Source: Hyaloperonospora brassicae
Taxonomy: Eukaryota; Oomycota; Peronosporomycetes; Peronosporales; Peronosporaceae
NCBI GenBank assembly: GCA_947650285.1
Contig: CANTFL010000174.1
Span: 558,001-622,000 of the forward strand
Direction of reading: 5' to 3'
DNA: 64,000 nucleotides
The notes below the pieces were generated by a model. That model worked only from the letters and a program-made list of their open reading frames with translations, did not search any database and was not told the DNA's origin. Below are positions 46,513-58,903 of the stretch, one piece after another. Every line of letters begins with the position of its first letter. Position 1 is the stretch's first letter. The translations under genes and the position numbers were made by a program.

Positions 46513-46854
46513 ATGAGGCTGAGAGCTGTTGACACATCGTTCGATGGCAAGGGACAGATTCTTTCAGCTGCTGTAGAGGTCCAAACTGCCACCAAAGAGA
46601 TTAGTTGCAGTTCCGGTCGTCTTGACGAGATGGTGAGCGACGCGATGCTGCACTTGCACGAAGAGCGACTTGACACGAGTGGACGATTTCGTTTGCCCAG
46701 CAGCTCATTTGCTCATCAAAGTGTGGCGCAGACTCTCGAGAGGGATCTGCATGAACAGATCTCCAGCTTCCGTTGCACGTGTTTGCTACGATTCGTCTGT
46801 ACTGCAAGCGGAACGGTCGACATGCCATCATCTCAACGTTCCATCGAGCACTAG
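46513..46854 (+). pseudogene. Unrecognised module ORF, frame differs from copy A
   Basis: 113 codons. The first 57 or so match the 117-aa frame of copy A; after LDTSG the frame differs because 8 bp are absent. The original C-terminus is kept in the next frame (46670-46858). Which version is ancestral is unknown, and it may not be coding at all. Confidence 0.25.
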
Positions 46855-47265
46855 TTGATTGAAGCACGAGAAGTTGGCGTGCGCCTTGTCGTCTGTCAGC
46901 ACAGATGCATGGGTAAGCGACGCTAGAATCAGGTCACGCAGTGTAGCCGGTCAAGAGCCTGTGCGTCGCACACCCACCCACGCACATGATTTGAAAAGGG
47001 CTTTGTGCCGATTCCCACTTCCGGCTGGAGACGCGATGATGCGCTGTGGTCGAGCTTTGCTCGTACGAAGGACTCCATCGACGCCGTGGAATGTTGTTCT
47101 CGAGGTCATCACTCGTGGAGCACTTGCTGCTCCCGCATGGATCACAACCGAGTGCCACTTGGAAGAAAACACTGACATGCCCTGCAGTTCCTTTGTTTTC
47201 CCAGTACCATTACGAGCGAACGAAAAGCAACAAGCCAAGTCGTGCCTTCCTCGCTTGGCGGTGGA

Positions 47266-47956
47266 TAGAGCGCCCGGACTATCGCCCCCTCTGCCAACAA
47301 GTCCATATCGGCGGCAACACTTCGCTAGTGTCGCTCTTGTTGTTGTTGTCGTACAGACAAAGTCGGCCATTGTCCCCTCTTCGCTCATCGTGTTCTTCCC
47401 CAGCGCCAGCGCCAACGACGGACGTCACCGCATCCCGCGCCAACTGCAGCGTCCCCACTGTGGTGCATCTCCCCTTATCAACGCACGAGTCGTCGTCATC
47501 CCCATCGCCGCTCCCATTGATTTCATTCAATGCGGACACGTCAGCCGTCACTCGTCTCACTCACTCACTCACTCACTCCTCTAAACCAGAGCGACAACAC
47601 CAAACGACGGGCTCGCGACCTCCAGCGCTTGCTCTGCTTTCTCCCTCCACCGATCACAGCTTCACAACTCGCACACATCGGCCGTCTCGAGCCATTCGGT
47701 TCGTCTGTTGCCTCGTCACACACGTCGCGTTTTGCGTGTCCTGTTTGTCGCCCAGTGCGCGGCGTCGTTGGCCGTCGTACTTACTCGCGCGTCGCCGGGG
47801 CGGCTTCGCGTTGCGAGAAGGTTGCGCGAAGGTTGCGCCAAGCCACCCCCCCACGTCGACCCCCGGCTCCCCCGTCGCCACGCCAGCAGTAGCAGTAGCA
47901 GTAGCAGCAGCAGCAGTAGCAGCAGCAGCGCCGAGAGATCGCAGGGCGGGCGGGTC
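47266..47956. other. 5' region of the B56 gene, no separate gene
   Basis: This 691-bp stretch carries CT-rich and CACTCACT repeats and an AGC/AGT run (about 47886-47935). An in-frame extension from 47708 exists but reads as low-complexity (poly-Ser), so it is probably leader sequence. Confidence 0.45.
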
Positions 47957-48278
47957 ATGACGTCCAGTGGGTCACTGAAGCTCGCGGAGCTGCCGGCGCT
48001 CGAGGACGTGCCGCCGAGCGAGCGCATGCGTCTGTTCCGCCAGAAGCTCAAGCTCTGCTGCGTGCTGTACGACTTTAGCGACATGCGCAAACACGTGCGC
48101 GAGAAAGAGGCCAAGCGCAACGCGCTGCTGCAGGTCGTCGAGTACATTTCCGCGAGCAAAGTCGCGTGGGACCCGTCGGTGGTCGCGGAGCTGCTCGAGT
48201 GCGTCGGCGTGAACATCTTTCGCCACTTGGGCCGCAGTCTCAACGCCTCAGTAATTAATGCGAATGGCAACGTCGAAG

Positions 48279-48320
<42 letters not shown>

Positions 48321-49972
48321 TTTTTTTTTTTTTTTTTTTTCTTCTTCTTCTTCTTCTTCTTCTTCTTCTTTTTTCTGTCTGTCTGTGTGTGTAAATGTGT
48401 GTCTGTGTGTAAATGTATGGGGGGAGGGAGAGGGAGAAGAAAAAGATGGACTTGTGGTGGCTGTTTCTGCTGACAATGCGGTCGTTTTGTTGCTGTTGTT
48501 GTAGCGGCGCCGGAAGACGATGAGCCGATGCTCGAGCCGTCGTGGCCGCACATGCAATTGGTCTACGAGATCTTGCTCCGCTTTGTGCTGTCGAAGGAAG
48601 TGGACTCGCGGACCGCCAAGGACTATTTCAGCAAACGGTTCATGATCAAACTGCTGAATCTGTTTGACTCGGAAGATCCGAGGGAGCGCGACTACTTGAA
48701 GGTTGGCTACAGGACCAGCGGTGTAGTGCTGCTGCACGTGCTGCTGCGTTTAATAGCTGCAGACGGCAAGTTCTAATGGTGCTGACGGACTTTTTCTGTG
48801 CATTGTGTGCGTGTTGTTTGATGGCTGCGGGGTGCAGACGATTCTGCATCGTATCTATGGCAAGTCGATGGCGCTGCGTTCGTTCATCCGACGCTCGATC
48901 AATGACATGTTCTACACGTTCGTGTACGAGACGGAATCGCTACAGGGTGTAGGCGAGCTGCTGGAGATTCTAGGAAGGTGCGTTGCATGCGCACACCGTC
49001 ATGGTAGCGTACTTTGCACTGGCATTGAAAGTGCTGCGTTGTGTGTCTTGTGTACTCGACAATTGGTTGTGGATCGTCTTGGTCCTGCGGATGCAGTATC
49101 ATCAACGGTTTCGCTCTGCCGCTGAAGCCAGAGCACCAGAACTTCCTCGAGCGCGCGTTGATTCCGCTACATACAGTACGGACGTTTACGCATGCGATGG
49201 TGTGTACACGAAGAAGACTAACGTGCTGCGTGGACACTTTGGCGGACAGGCAGGAAACCTGGCCATGTTTCACCAGCAATTGGCGTACTGCACCACGCAG
49301 TTCGTGGAGAAAGACCCTCAGACCTCGGAACCGATAATTCTGGGGCTGCTAAAGTTCTGGCCGGTGACTGCAAGTGCCAAGGAGGTCCCGTGTGCTCGTT
49401 TATGGCAATTTGCTCGTTTGGGAGTACAGGCCGACTAATTTGTATTTCGTGGTGTGCATGTGCCGCACAGATTCTTTTTTTGAATGAGCTCGAGGAGATC
49501 ATCGAGATGATTCAGATCGAACAGTTTGCCGCTGTGATGCGGCCGCTGTTTCTGCGAATATCGCAAGCCGTGTGCAGCAGTCACTTCCAAGTCTCTCAGC
49601 GTGCCTTATATTTATGGAACAACGAGGCACTGGTGCGGCTTGTCAGTGCGCGGCGGGCTGAGATCCTGCCATTGATCTTTGGGGCGCTGTACCGCAATTG
49701 CGAGAACCACTGGCACAGCACTGTGCAGACGTTGACGTACAACGTGCTCAAGCTGTTTATGGAAATGGACTCACAGCTGTTTGATCAGTGCTCGGCGCAG
49801 TTTGAAGAGCGGGAAGGACGGTGAGCGTGTGAGCATGTTGGTGCAAGTGGTGTACCAGTGGCGTCACTAACGCCGTTTGTGTGTGAGTCGTAGAGCGCAG
49901 CAGACGACAGAACAACGCCGACTCAAGTGGGCAGCCTTAGAACACCGCTTGCAGGCGCAAGGACCGATGTGA
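47957..49972 (+). CDS. PP2A regulatory subunit B56 (B'), seven exons
   Basis: Predicted exons 47957-48278, 48505-48701, 48838-48977, 49097-49175, 49250-49384, 49471-49820 and 49894-49972 give 433 residues. The borders agree with the paralog at 54913-56696. It contains the B56 HEAT-like repeat signature: [89 protein letters not shown]56 subunits steer protein phosphatase 2A to substrates in cell division and signalling. Intron 1 holds a long microsatellite. The introns between exons 2-6 have weak donors (GTTGGC, GTGCGT, GTACGG, GTCCCG). The ATG at 47957 was chosen because upstream in-frame sequence is poly-Ser. Confidence 0.88.
48279..48420 (+). repeat. Microsatellites in B56 intron 1
   Basis: A (TGTC)n run is followed by a poly-T of about 20, then (CTT)n and TGTG repeats, all inside the first intron. 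Confidence 0.9.
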
Positions 49973-50828
49973 CGGAGGATCGAGTCATGGAGCGTTGCTG
50001 CTACTACCAAATAAAGGACAAGTACAGAAATTGCGCGATTTATCTGTGTCAGTGCCAGCCATCGATTGCATCGAGCGATGGGACGAAGTGGAGTGCGCGT
50101 GCGTCTCATGTACACGATGCGTGAGCGCACTGGTCGATTCGAGCGAGTTGGGGGAAGATGGATAGATGGATGGAGAGGTATGACGTCTGCCGGTCTGTGT
50201 CTGCCTATCTGTGTGTGTATCCCCATCCGACATACTGACTGATTGTGGACTTTGTCGGAGTAATACTTTTCCAGTTGCGTCTCTTCGTTTGCATTGATGT
50301 CCCAAACCTCTCACGTGTTGCACGCGCACGTACACTGTTTGACGTTGGCGAAAGCATGTGATGAACCACTTTGTATCGTGAGCGCGCATTGCAACCCACG
50401 GCAGACGACATGGGGTTCCAACACGCTATGAACACACGTAACCCGTGGCCTACTTTGTAAATATTGCAATCGTAGCCCCCGCGCAGGTCGCAAAACGGGT
50501 TTCCACGTCCATCCGGACCCGCGCAACTTCTCTCTCGAGTAACTATCCAGGCGTACCTAATCGGCTGGATTGCGATTTTGTCCAATGAGCACTCGCCTCG
50601 ATTTCCGCCGGCCTAAGTACGCCCGCGCCAGCCGCTCGTGGCCTACAAACGCCAAGTCAACCGGCGTGTGTGGTCCTCATTGGTTCCCCCCTCGCGGCCG
50701 CCGGTGGGGGTTTGTTACGCCCTCGCGGGGGTCTTCATTTCTGCTTCCCCTGCAGCCGCTCCGAGTCGCGCGATCGCTTTCTCGCCCGTCCGCTCCCGTC
50801 GCTGCCGTCGCTCGACCGCCTTTTCCTC
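49973..50828. other. Intergenic between B56 and ATP synthase beta
   Basis: No gene. A TGGATAGATGGA / GTCTG simple repeat lies near 50155-50215. The last 200 bp before 50829 are C-rich and probably the promoter of the ATP synthase gene. Confidence 0.45.
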
Positions 50829-52480
<1,652 letters not shown>

Positions 52481-52991
52481 GTTACCTGGCGGAACATGCA
52501 GTGCCGAGAAGTAACCTCTGTCGATGGAAGAAAGCAGTGTCTAGTGGGCGGCATGCGAGTGGAAGTTGCGAGCAGCAAGAACGCAAGCGGGTTTGTGGTC
52601 GACCAGCTAACTTGATACGCCCCACTTGAAACAGAAAGCGTTGTGCGCGTGTAACTTCCTGTGTTTGTGTGTGCCTTTCATGATAGTCCGTCGTGCGTAT
52701 CTTAAATGCCCTCCATCTGGTCGAATGCACGTTGAGGCACGTGTCGAGACGAGTGCAAGCAGCAGCAGCAGACGGTATCTGTCAGCTCCAGTGTGACGGT
52801 CAGGATTTGCAGTACCGACAACCAGTCGCTCTTGCGTTTGTGTTTACCCATCGCCCGTGAGTGAGCCATTGCACATGCACGGGCTCATCTGCCCGGTCTG
52901 TCTGTCTGTCTGCCTGTCTGTCTGTCTATGCCACTTCGGACTGCGCCGCACATGGAGAGCACTTCGGCCGCTCGCGCATTCTCGTCTATTT
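52481..52991. other. 3' spacer between converging genes
   Basis: 511 bp between the ATP synthase stop and the stop of the minus-strand S18-like gene. A short (GTCT)n repeat lies at 52897-52928. No gene seen. Confidence 0.5.
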
Positions 52992-54329
52992 CTAATCATA
53001 CTCGAAATCCTCATCAAAGCCCTCATCCTCGTCGTCGTCGTCGTCCGTACCGTCGTCGTTGTCTTCCTCCAGTTCAGCAGCCGCAATGATCTCGTCGTCG
53101 ATAGCCTTCCACTGCTCCGGAGAGGGCTCGGGATACCGCGACAGGTACGGCAGCAACGCGAGCTGACGAGAGATCTTGATCGCCTGTGCCAATCTGCGCT
53201 GCTGCTTGGCAGTCAGACCGGTGAACCGGCGAGGACGGATGCGTCCCGTGGGCGAGATAAAGAGACGCAGCAGATCCACGTCAAGCGCCAGTTCCACCAC
53301 GTCGGGATGGTTGGCCGCCACAAAGTACTTCCATGGCTTCGTCTTGTCCTTCTTGAACGGCTTCCTCTTCTCCGCGGGCAACATCCAGTTCAGCATCTCG
53401 GGCGCAATACTACACACAACATCGCAAGACTTTCGCGCATGAGTCTCGAACCACGCACAGCAGTGAGCAAGCAAACGAAACACGCGGTAAAGACTTACGC
53501 CATGCCCTGGTCCCAGTGCTGGAATGGATCAGGAACGTTCGTATCTTCGCTCACTCCAATCTGACTCTCCGCGAGGCTCAGCGACGCGTCGTACCCGGGC
53601 ATCTCAACATACAGCCGGTCGTCTTCAACGTCCGTAGCCCCAGTAACGTACTCGCCGTCCTCCTCATCAGCGTTTCGCTCCTCCTGGTCCCACTCGGCCA
53701 CCTCTCGCTCAAACTTGTTGGCCCACTCGGCAGGACTCAGTTCTGCGTCCTCTTCCTCCTCCTCCTCCTCTTCGTCCTCGTCCTCGTCGTCTTCCACGAC
53801 CGTAAACATCTCCTTGTCCAGCTCCTGACTCAGGTATTTCACCTCATCCGGCAGCTCGGCCAGGTCCTCGTCGTCCACCTCCACCTTGTCAAACGTCGAC
53901 TTTTTCTTGAACTCTGCATCACTCCCCCACACAAAACGTTACACCACTTGACGCCTCTCTCTCTCTCTCTTGTTCGGATACGCCAAACATCATCAACCCA
54001 CCTTTCTTGCCATCGTCTTTGCCTTTTGTACCCATCGAGCGAATACCACCAATCACAAGACCCGAATCATTGTATCCAGCCAATGAGCGTGAAGTCTGGA
54101 CCCGCAGCCCAGCGATCGTCGGACCGCCACGACGGCCGAGTGCTGTACAAACGCAGCGCAAGGAATGCACCCACCATAAGCAGAGGGCACAGACACAGCA
54201 GCAGCAGCTCAAAGGCACTGCAGTACCGCACGTACCAGTGATCGCAGACACGCAGGGGCGGAGCCACACGCGCACCATTTGTCTCTCGGGCTGGACGACT
54301 TCTGTGGTGGGCAGTGATTCTACGTACAA
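52992..54329 (-). CDS. Mitochondrial bS18-like ribosomal protein, acidic
   Basis: Three exons on the minus strand (start to 54002, 53913-53499, 53409-52992), up to 386 residues if the first Met (54327-54329) is used, 369 from the next (54278). The last exon holds the S18 core: [35 protein letters not shown], split here as [11 protein letters not shown] and [20 protein letters not shown] (about residues 300-340). bS18 binds small-subunit rRNA. The N-terminal region is Ser/Arg-rich and fits a mitochondrial targeting sequence. Oddities: a glutamate/aspartate run in exon 2 and an aspartate-rich C-terminal tail, making it much longer than bacterial S18 (about 75 aa). The exact start is uncertain. 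Confidence 0.75.
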
Positions 54330-54912
54330 GTTGTGTAGCAGATGTGGTGCACATAACCCTCTGGCACAGCGGCCATCAGTCAGTCAAGACGATGATTACC
54401 CGGCCAAGCGTCAAATGTACCCACGAATAGAGACTGTGATTGGTAATCAAGCTACGTCTCGGTCTGCTGCTGCGGCTGCTTCCGTCGGTGCACCACAAGG
54501 AACAGGAACAGCACACCAAAGCACCGCCATGCAAACGTCCACCTCATTTGCACTTGTCCACGTTCGCCGTCGCCGCAACCGCAGCTGTCTCGTGCTATCG
54601 AAATGCAATCGAAAACCTATCAAACCTGCTCGTCCGCCCGCCACCTTCGGTCATGTGTTGTTGCGAATCGGCCTCCTGCGCCCACCAGCGTGACGAGCGC
54701 TGTAGGACATTGCAAGCGAAAGCCGCGGCCGCGCGGAGCCTTCAGTCCAGCCTGTTCCTGGTACAGCCATCGTGTCGCCTCTTTGCTTCCGTCTCCTTCG
54801 TGTCTCTCTCTCTCTCTGTCCATGTCGACCCACGTCGCTACTATTGGGTGTGCGTAGGTTGACCCCCGCATAGGCCTCGCTCGCTCCCGATCCGATCGGT
54901 GGAGCGATGCAA
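54330..54912. other. Spacer between two minus-strand genes
   Basis: Long frames on the plus strand (54007-54693, 54440-54862) overlap the neighbouring gene antisense and show no motifs; probably promoter and untranslated sequence. A (CT)n tract lies at 54803-54820. Confidence 0.45.
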
Positions 54913-56696
54913 CTAGGCCGTTGACGATGGAGCCTTTGCTGCTGCCATCATCTCTATTTTCCGCCATTTCTCGCGCTCTTTTTCCTTCATGTCCGCCATA
55001 GCTTGCTCTTTCAGCGAATAATCCTTGGCGCAGCGGTCATATAGTGCCATGTCGTAGTCCATGTAGAGTTTCAACACGTTCTACATAGCGACAGCAACTT
55101 GTCACTAAGCGAACAAACGACAACAACGCAAGCAAGAACGGCCAAACATACCTGGGCGAGTCCTTCAACAGTAGTGTTCCAGTGTCCCAGTGAGTTTCTA
55201 TGGAGAGGGCCGTATATGACTGGCAAGATCAAGTGTGCGTGCTGCTTGCTCAGGCAACCGTTATTGACGAGGTGTTCATTATTCCACAAAAACAGCGACC
55301 GCTCTGACACCTGAAAGTGCTGGCTGCCGAGCCACTTGGCCAAACCGCTAAACAGTGGCTTGTGCACCTTTTGCAGCTGTTCGCTGCCCATGAGCTCCAG
55401 GATCTCTTCCAACTCGTTCAAAAAGATCACTTGCTTTGACGAGCACGACCACGGCCAGAACTTGATGATGCCTTTGATGATGTGCACCGCCGTCTCGGGA
55501 TCCTTCTCTACATACTGAGTGATGCAATAGGAAAGCTGCTGATGATACATTGATACGCACTTTGGTTTGTGCAGTGGCACGAGCGCACGCACCAGAAACT
55601 GCAAGTGTTCCGCCTTCAGAGGCATCGCAAAGCCGTTAATGATGCTGCCCAAGATCTCCAAGAGCTCGCCCACGCCATTGTGGCGCTCCGTCTCGTAGAC
55701 GAAACGATAGAACACATTGCTGATTGCCTTGCGGATAAACGACCGGTGCGACATAAACTTGCCGTAAATGCGGTGCAAAATCGTCTTGAGGTAATCCCGT
55801 TCGCGCGGGTCTTCACTGTCAAACAGATCAATGATCGAGAGACAGAATTTCTGGTCCACGTACTTCTTGGCCACTTTTGCATTCACCTCGCCCGACACGA
55901 TAAAGCGCAGGAAAAACTCATACACCACTTGAAGATGTGGCCACGACGCTTCCAGGACAGGCTCGTCCTCTTCGGGATCAAAGTCCTCCGTCTGCGGCGG
56001 CAGAGCACGGCAAATGTTGACCGACACCATGGCCATCACATCCGGCATCAGCGCTTCCGTGAAAATCTTCTGGCCACCAGGATTGTTCACGTAATCCACT
56101 AGCTCCAACAGCGTCTGGCGCTTTAGATCCTTGCCCCTAGACACAACAACAGCCAGCACACGCAAGAGACAGAGAGAGAGAGAGGCAGCAAGCGACACAA
56201 AAGACCCATTTGCCAGCCCCCATTGCACCCACAACACAACACAGCACAACACCCAAACACGTGAGTCCCCTCACCCACCACACGCACACAAACCACCCAC
56301 CACCTCTTCCTCCTCCACGGTTCCCCCTCTCTCCCTCCCCCATGCAAAACACACACAACACATCCACAGCAGTCTGTACCGTTTGTCCGACATGGGGTCG
56401 TCAAAGTTAAACAGCACCGAGCAGAGCTCGAGTTTCTGCTGGAACAGCGCCTCTCGTCGCGGCAGCGCCGTGTCTTTGAGGTGCGGCAGGTCCTTGAGCG
56501 CCTGGATCTTCTGCGTGCGCGCCAGGAACGACCGACGGCGCTCGCGCTTGGGCAGCGCCACGTCGCTCGTGGGCGACAGCGCGGCGCGGTGGGCGCCCGC
56601 GCTGCTGCTGTCGGCGTCCATGCGGTCCAGCGCGCTGGCCCCGTGCTCGCCGTTCGTGCTGAGCTTGCGCTTCACGGTCTGGAGCATGCCCTTCAT
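54913..56696 (-). CDS. PP2A regulatory subunit B56 (B'), three exons
   Basis: Exons 56696-56380, 56136-55152 and 55080-54913 give 489 residues. The N-terminal 105 residues are basic and Ser-rich (KRERRRSFLAR). The B56 core follows: [108 protein letters not shown]. It ends in a charged coiled-coil-like helix (KEKEREKWRKIEMM). Same role as its neighbour, a targeting subunit of PP2A. Most of the core is one exon, whereas the plus-strand paralog has it in six, so the two genes differ strongly in structure. The start MKGMLQTVKRK was chosen because the upstream frame is Arg/Pro low-complexity. Confidence 0.9.
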
Positions 56697-57243
56697 GCTG
56701 CAGCGTCGCAGTCGCTGCGGGTCTCTGCGCAAGCGGGGGACGGACCGCTGCCAAAGGGGATCGAGTGGGAGGGGGACGACGACAGCGCGAGCGAGAGACA
56801 CACACGCGACGGCGCTCGAGATGTGCACTCACGTGTGTGTGTGTGTGTGTGGCTGCGTAGGTGAGTGACCTGTCCGTCTGTCTGTCTGTCGGTCGGTCAG
56901 GAGTCAGCGCGCGGCGGGCCGTCGCTCACTCACTCACTCACTCGGTCGCTCGCGGGTTCTTCGCTCGTTTTCCTCCCTTTTTCTTCCGCCAGTAGTGCGA
57001 CGGGTGGACCTGCGAGAACGCATGCGCGTGCACGGGGGGATGGGTTTCGACAGGTTTCTGCGGTCGCAGCCAGCAGTGTAACGAGCCAAAGGGAAGGCGC
57101 GAGCGAGAGAGACCGTGCGTTGGAATAAAATAACGGTATAGAGGTACCGTGGGGTTGTTAAAACCCCACCATACCGGTGCGCGCTGGTACATTATGTCGT
57201 GATCGCACCTGGTTTTGACACGGCTGTACGCACGCGGCACGAG
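56697..57243. promoter_or_regulatory. Shared upstream region of divergent genes
   Basis: 547 bp between the starts of the minus-strand B56 gene and the plus-strand BRE-like gene. It contains GT and CTGT microsatellites (56833-56895) and CACTCACT repeats (56926-56942), and can act as a bidirectional promoter. No defined element was identified. Confidence 0.45.
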
Positions 57244-58903
57244 ATGGAGCGCACGCGGATCGCTCGACGCGTCGTGCGCGTCGCAGAGTGCGCGCCAGTG
57301 CACACGGCGCGCGCGAGCGTCATCCGCACGACTGGACAGTCGTCCGTGACGACGCCGACGCGCGAGACGGCGAACAGACAGCTGTTTGCGGGGCTGGTGG
57401 AGGTGTTGTACGCACAGCAGGTCTGGGTGGCGGCGCGTGCGGACATTTGGACGACCGGAGACCGCGGATGGGCGGGCCAAGGTAGGCGAAATTTGTACGC
57501 ACGATATAATAATTGCACGACGAAATGGCCCGCATGCACACGTTGTGTCACGGTGTACGGCACTAATGGGCTGCGTTCCTTTTGATCGACTGTTGTGTGC
57601 AGTACATTGTGTGAGTGTGTATCTGGACGAGTCAGCAACGGGTGGAGGCCGACTTATTGACGGGGAAGTGGATGCGACAGTGTCAGAAAAAGTGCTGACA
57701 GCTGTACGACAAAACGCTCACACACTGCAGTGGAAGCTGTCGAGCAATTGGTCTGACGGCGCCGGGGCGTTGTCCCGTGACGAGCTGGCGAACGCGCTGG
57801 AGGACGTGGCGCAGGTGTTGGTGGACGCTTTCCACGCGGTGCAAGTGCAGGTACGTGGAGAGAGAAGAGAGAGAGTGCTGCTGCAACGAGGAGATTGGAT
57901 GTGTCTGTTTGTGTGACAATTGACGGGCGGTGTTTTTACCCACTGTAGACTTTTCACGCGTCGACGTCGCAACGAGCAAAGGTCGAGCACAAACTGTTGC
58001 AGCAGTGTGCGGACTTGGACGTCGTCGTGTTGAAGCATTTGAGAACGGGTGGCCATTGTGTGCGGTTTGCAGTGCCGTTGTTTGGCGAGAATGCAGCATG
58101 GACCTTGACAAGAACGTTGGTCGACGTTGAGGATGTCGAGGCGGTGTATCTCCCTGCAAGCTTTGCTGGTCCTAACTTTTGCACTGCGACGGAACAGTTG
58201 ACGATTTGTATTGGATACCCGCTGGACAATGACGAGAAGACGGAGGTTGATGACGGCTCGTGGCCCGTAGTTATTGAATGGCCTGCTCGAATGCTGCTGT
58301 CAAGTCAGGTGACGCAACTTCCAGCGTCAAGCAGGACAGTGTCTTCCGTCGAGCTGATTGATTCATGCAAAAAGGTAGATGCTGCTTTTCTTACCCGACT
58401 TGAGCTGGACATGGACAAGGTAATTACTTGTTTGCATTGGATTTGTGTAGATGGTATTGCAGCAATGGAAGAGGCGGAAGGACTTTATTGGAGACCTACG
58501 TCGTTATGCTGTAGGTAAGTGCGGTTATGAGCTAGCCCAAACACAGCGGCAATCATTCATGCTTCAGCTAATTCTGTTTACATGAGTTGCAGTGTTAGAA
58601 TACGACGCTGTTGACTTTTCGCAAGTGTTTTTCATGCTGCAGGAGCAGTTGAATGCGCAAGCTCCACTGCGGATTATCGTACTGCGTCTCGAGTTTACAG
58701 CAGCATTCTTTTCGACGAACCGCATGAGTGACTTGCGCGTGACTTTGCTCGATGGTGAAGATGGAAAAGCGCCCGTCGTCGTAGTACTCGCTGCGTCTGA
58801 TACCCCGATCAGCCTTGACACTGCTGCGAATTCCCAAGCATGCGTTGCCCGATTCCTTGAACACACGCACAAGAGTTTGCTTGAGCACTTGTACGGAGAG
58901 TGA
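57244..58903 (+). CDS. BRE/BABAM2 (BRCC45)-like protein
   Basis: Five exons (57244-57481, 57603-57850, 57949-58419, 58451-58514, 58593-58903) in one frame, 443 residues. The C-terminal part matches the second UEV-like domain of BRE: MVLQQWKRRKDFIGDLRRY, VVLEYDAVDFSQVFFML, IVLRLEFTAAFF, ending in a helix (CVARFLEHTHKSLLEHL). The middle part (FAVPLFGENAAWTLTR) fits the first UEV-like domain. In animals and plants, BRE is a scaffold of the BRCA1-A and BRISC complexes that remove K63-linked ubiquitin. Exon 1 is poorly conserved and could start elsewhere. The assignment rests on motif order recalled from the family, not on a search. Confidence 0.6.

Larger units (their letters stand above)
45089..47265 (-). 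repeat. Effector module, copy B (inverted)
   Basis: Nearly identical, in reverse orientation, to 61815-64000; the edge next to the housekeeping block is at about 47265, where similarity stops abruptly. It includes about 300 bp of upstream sequence not found in copy A. Confidence 0.9.

Noticed and set aside
55569..56102. 177-codon plus ORF opposite the B56 gene
   Set aside because: Antisense shadow of a conserved exon with no recognisable domain.
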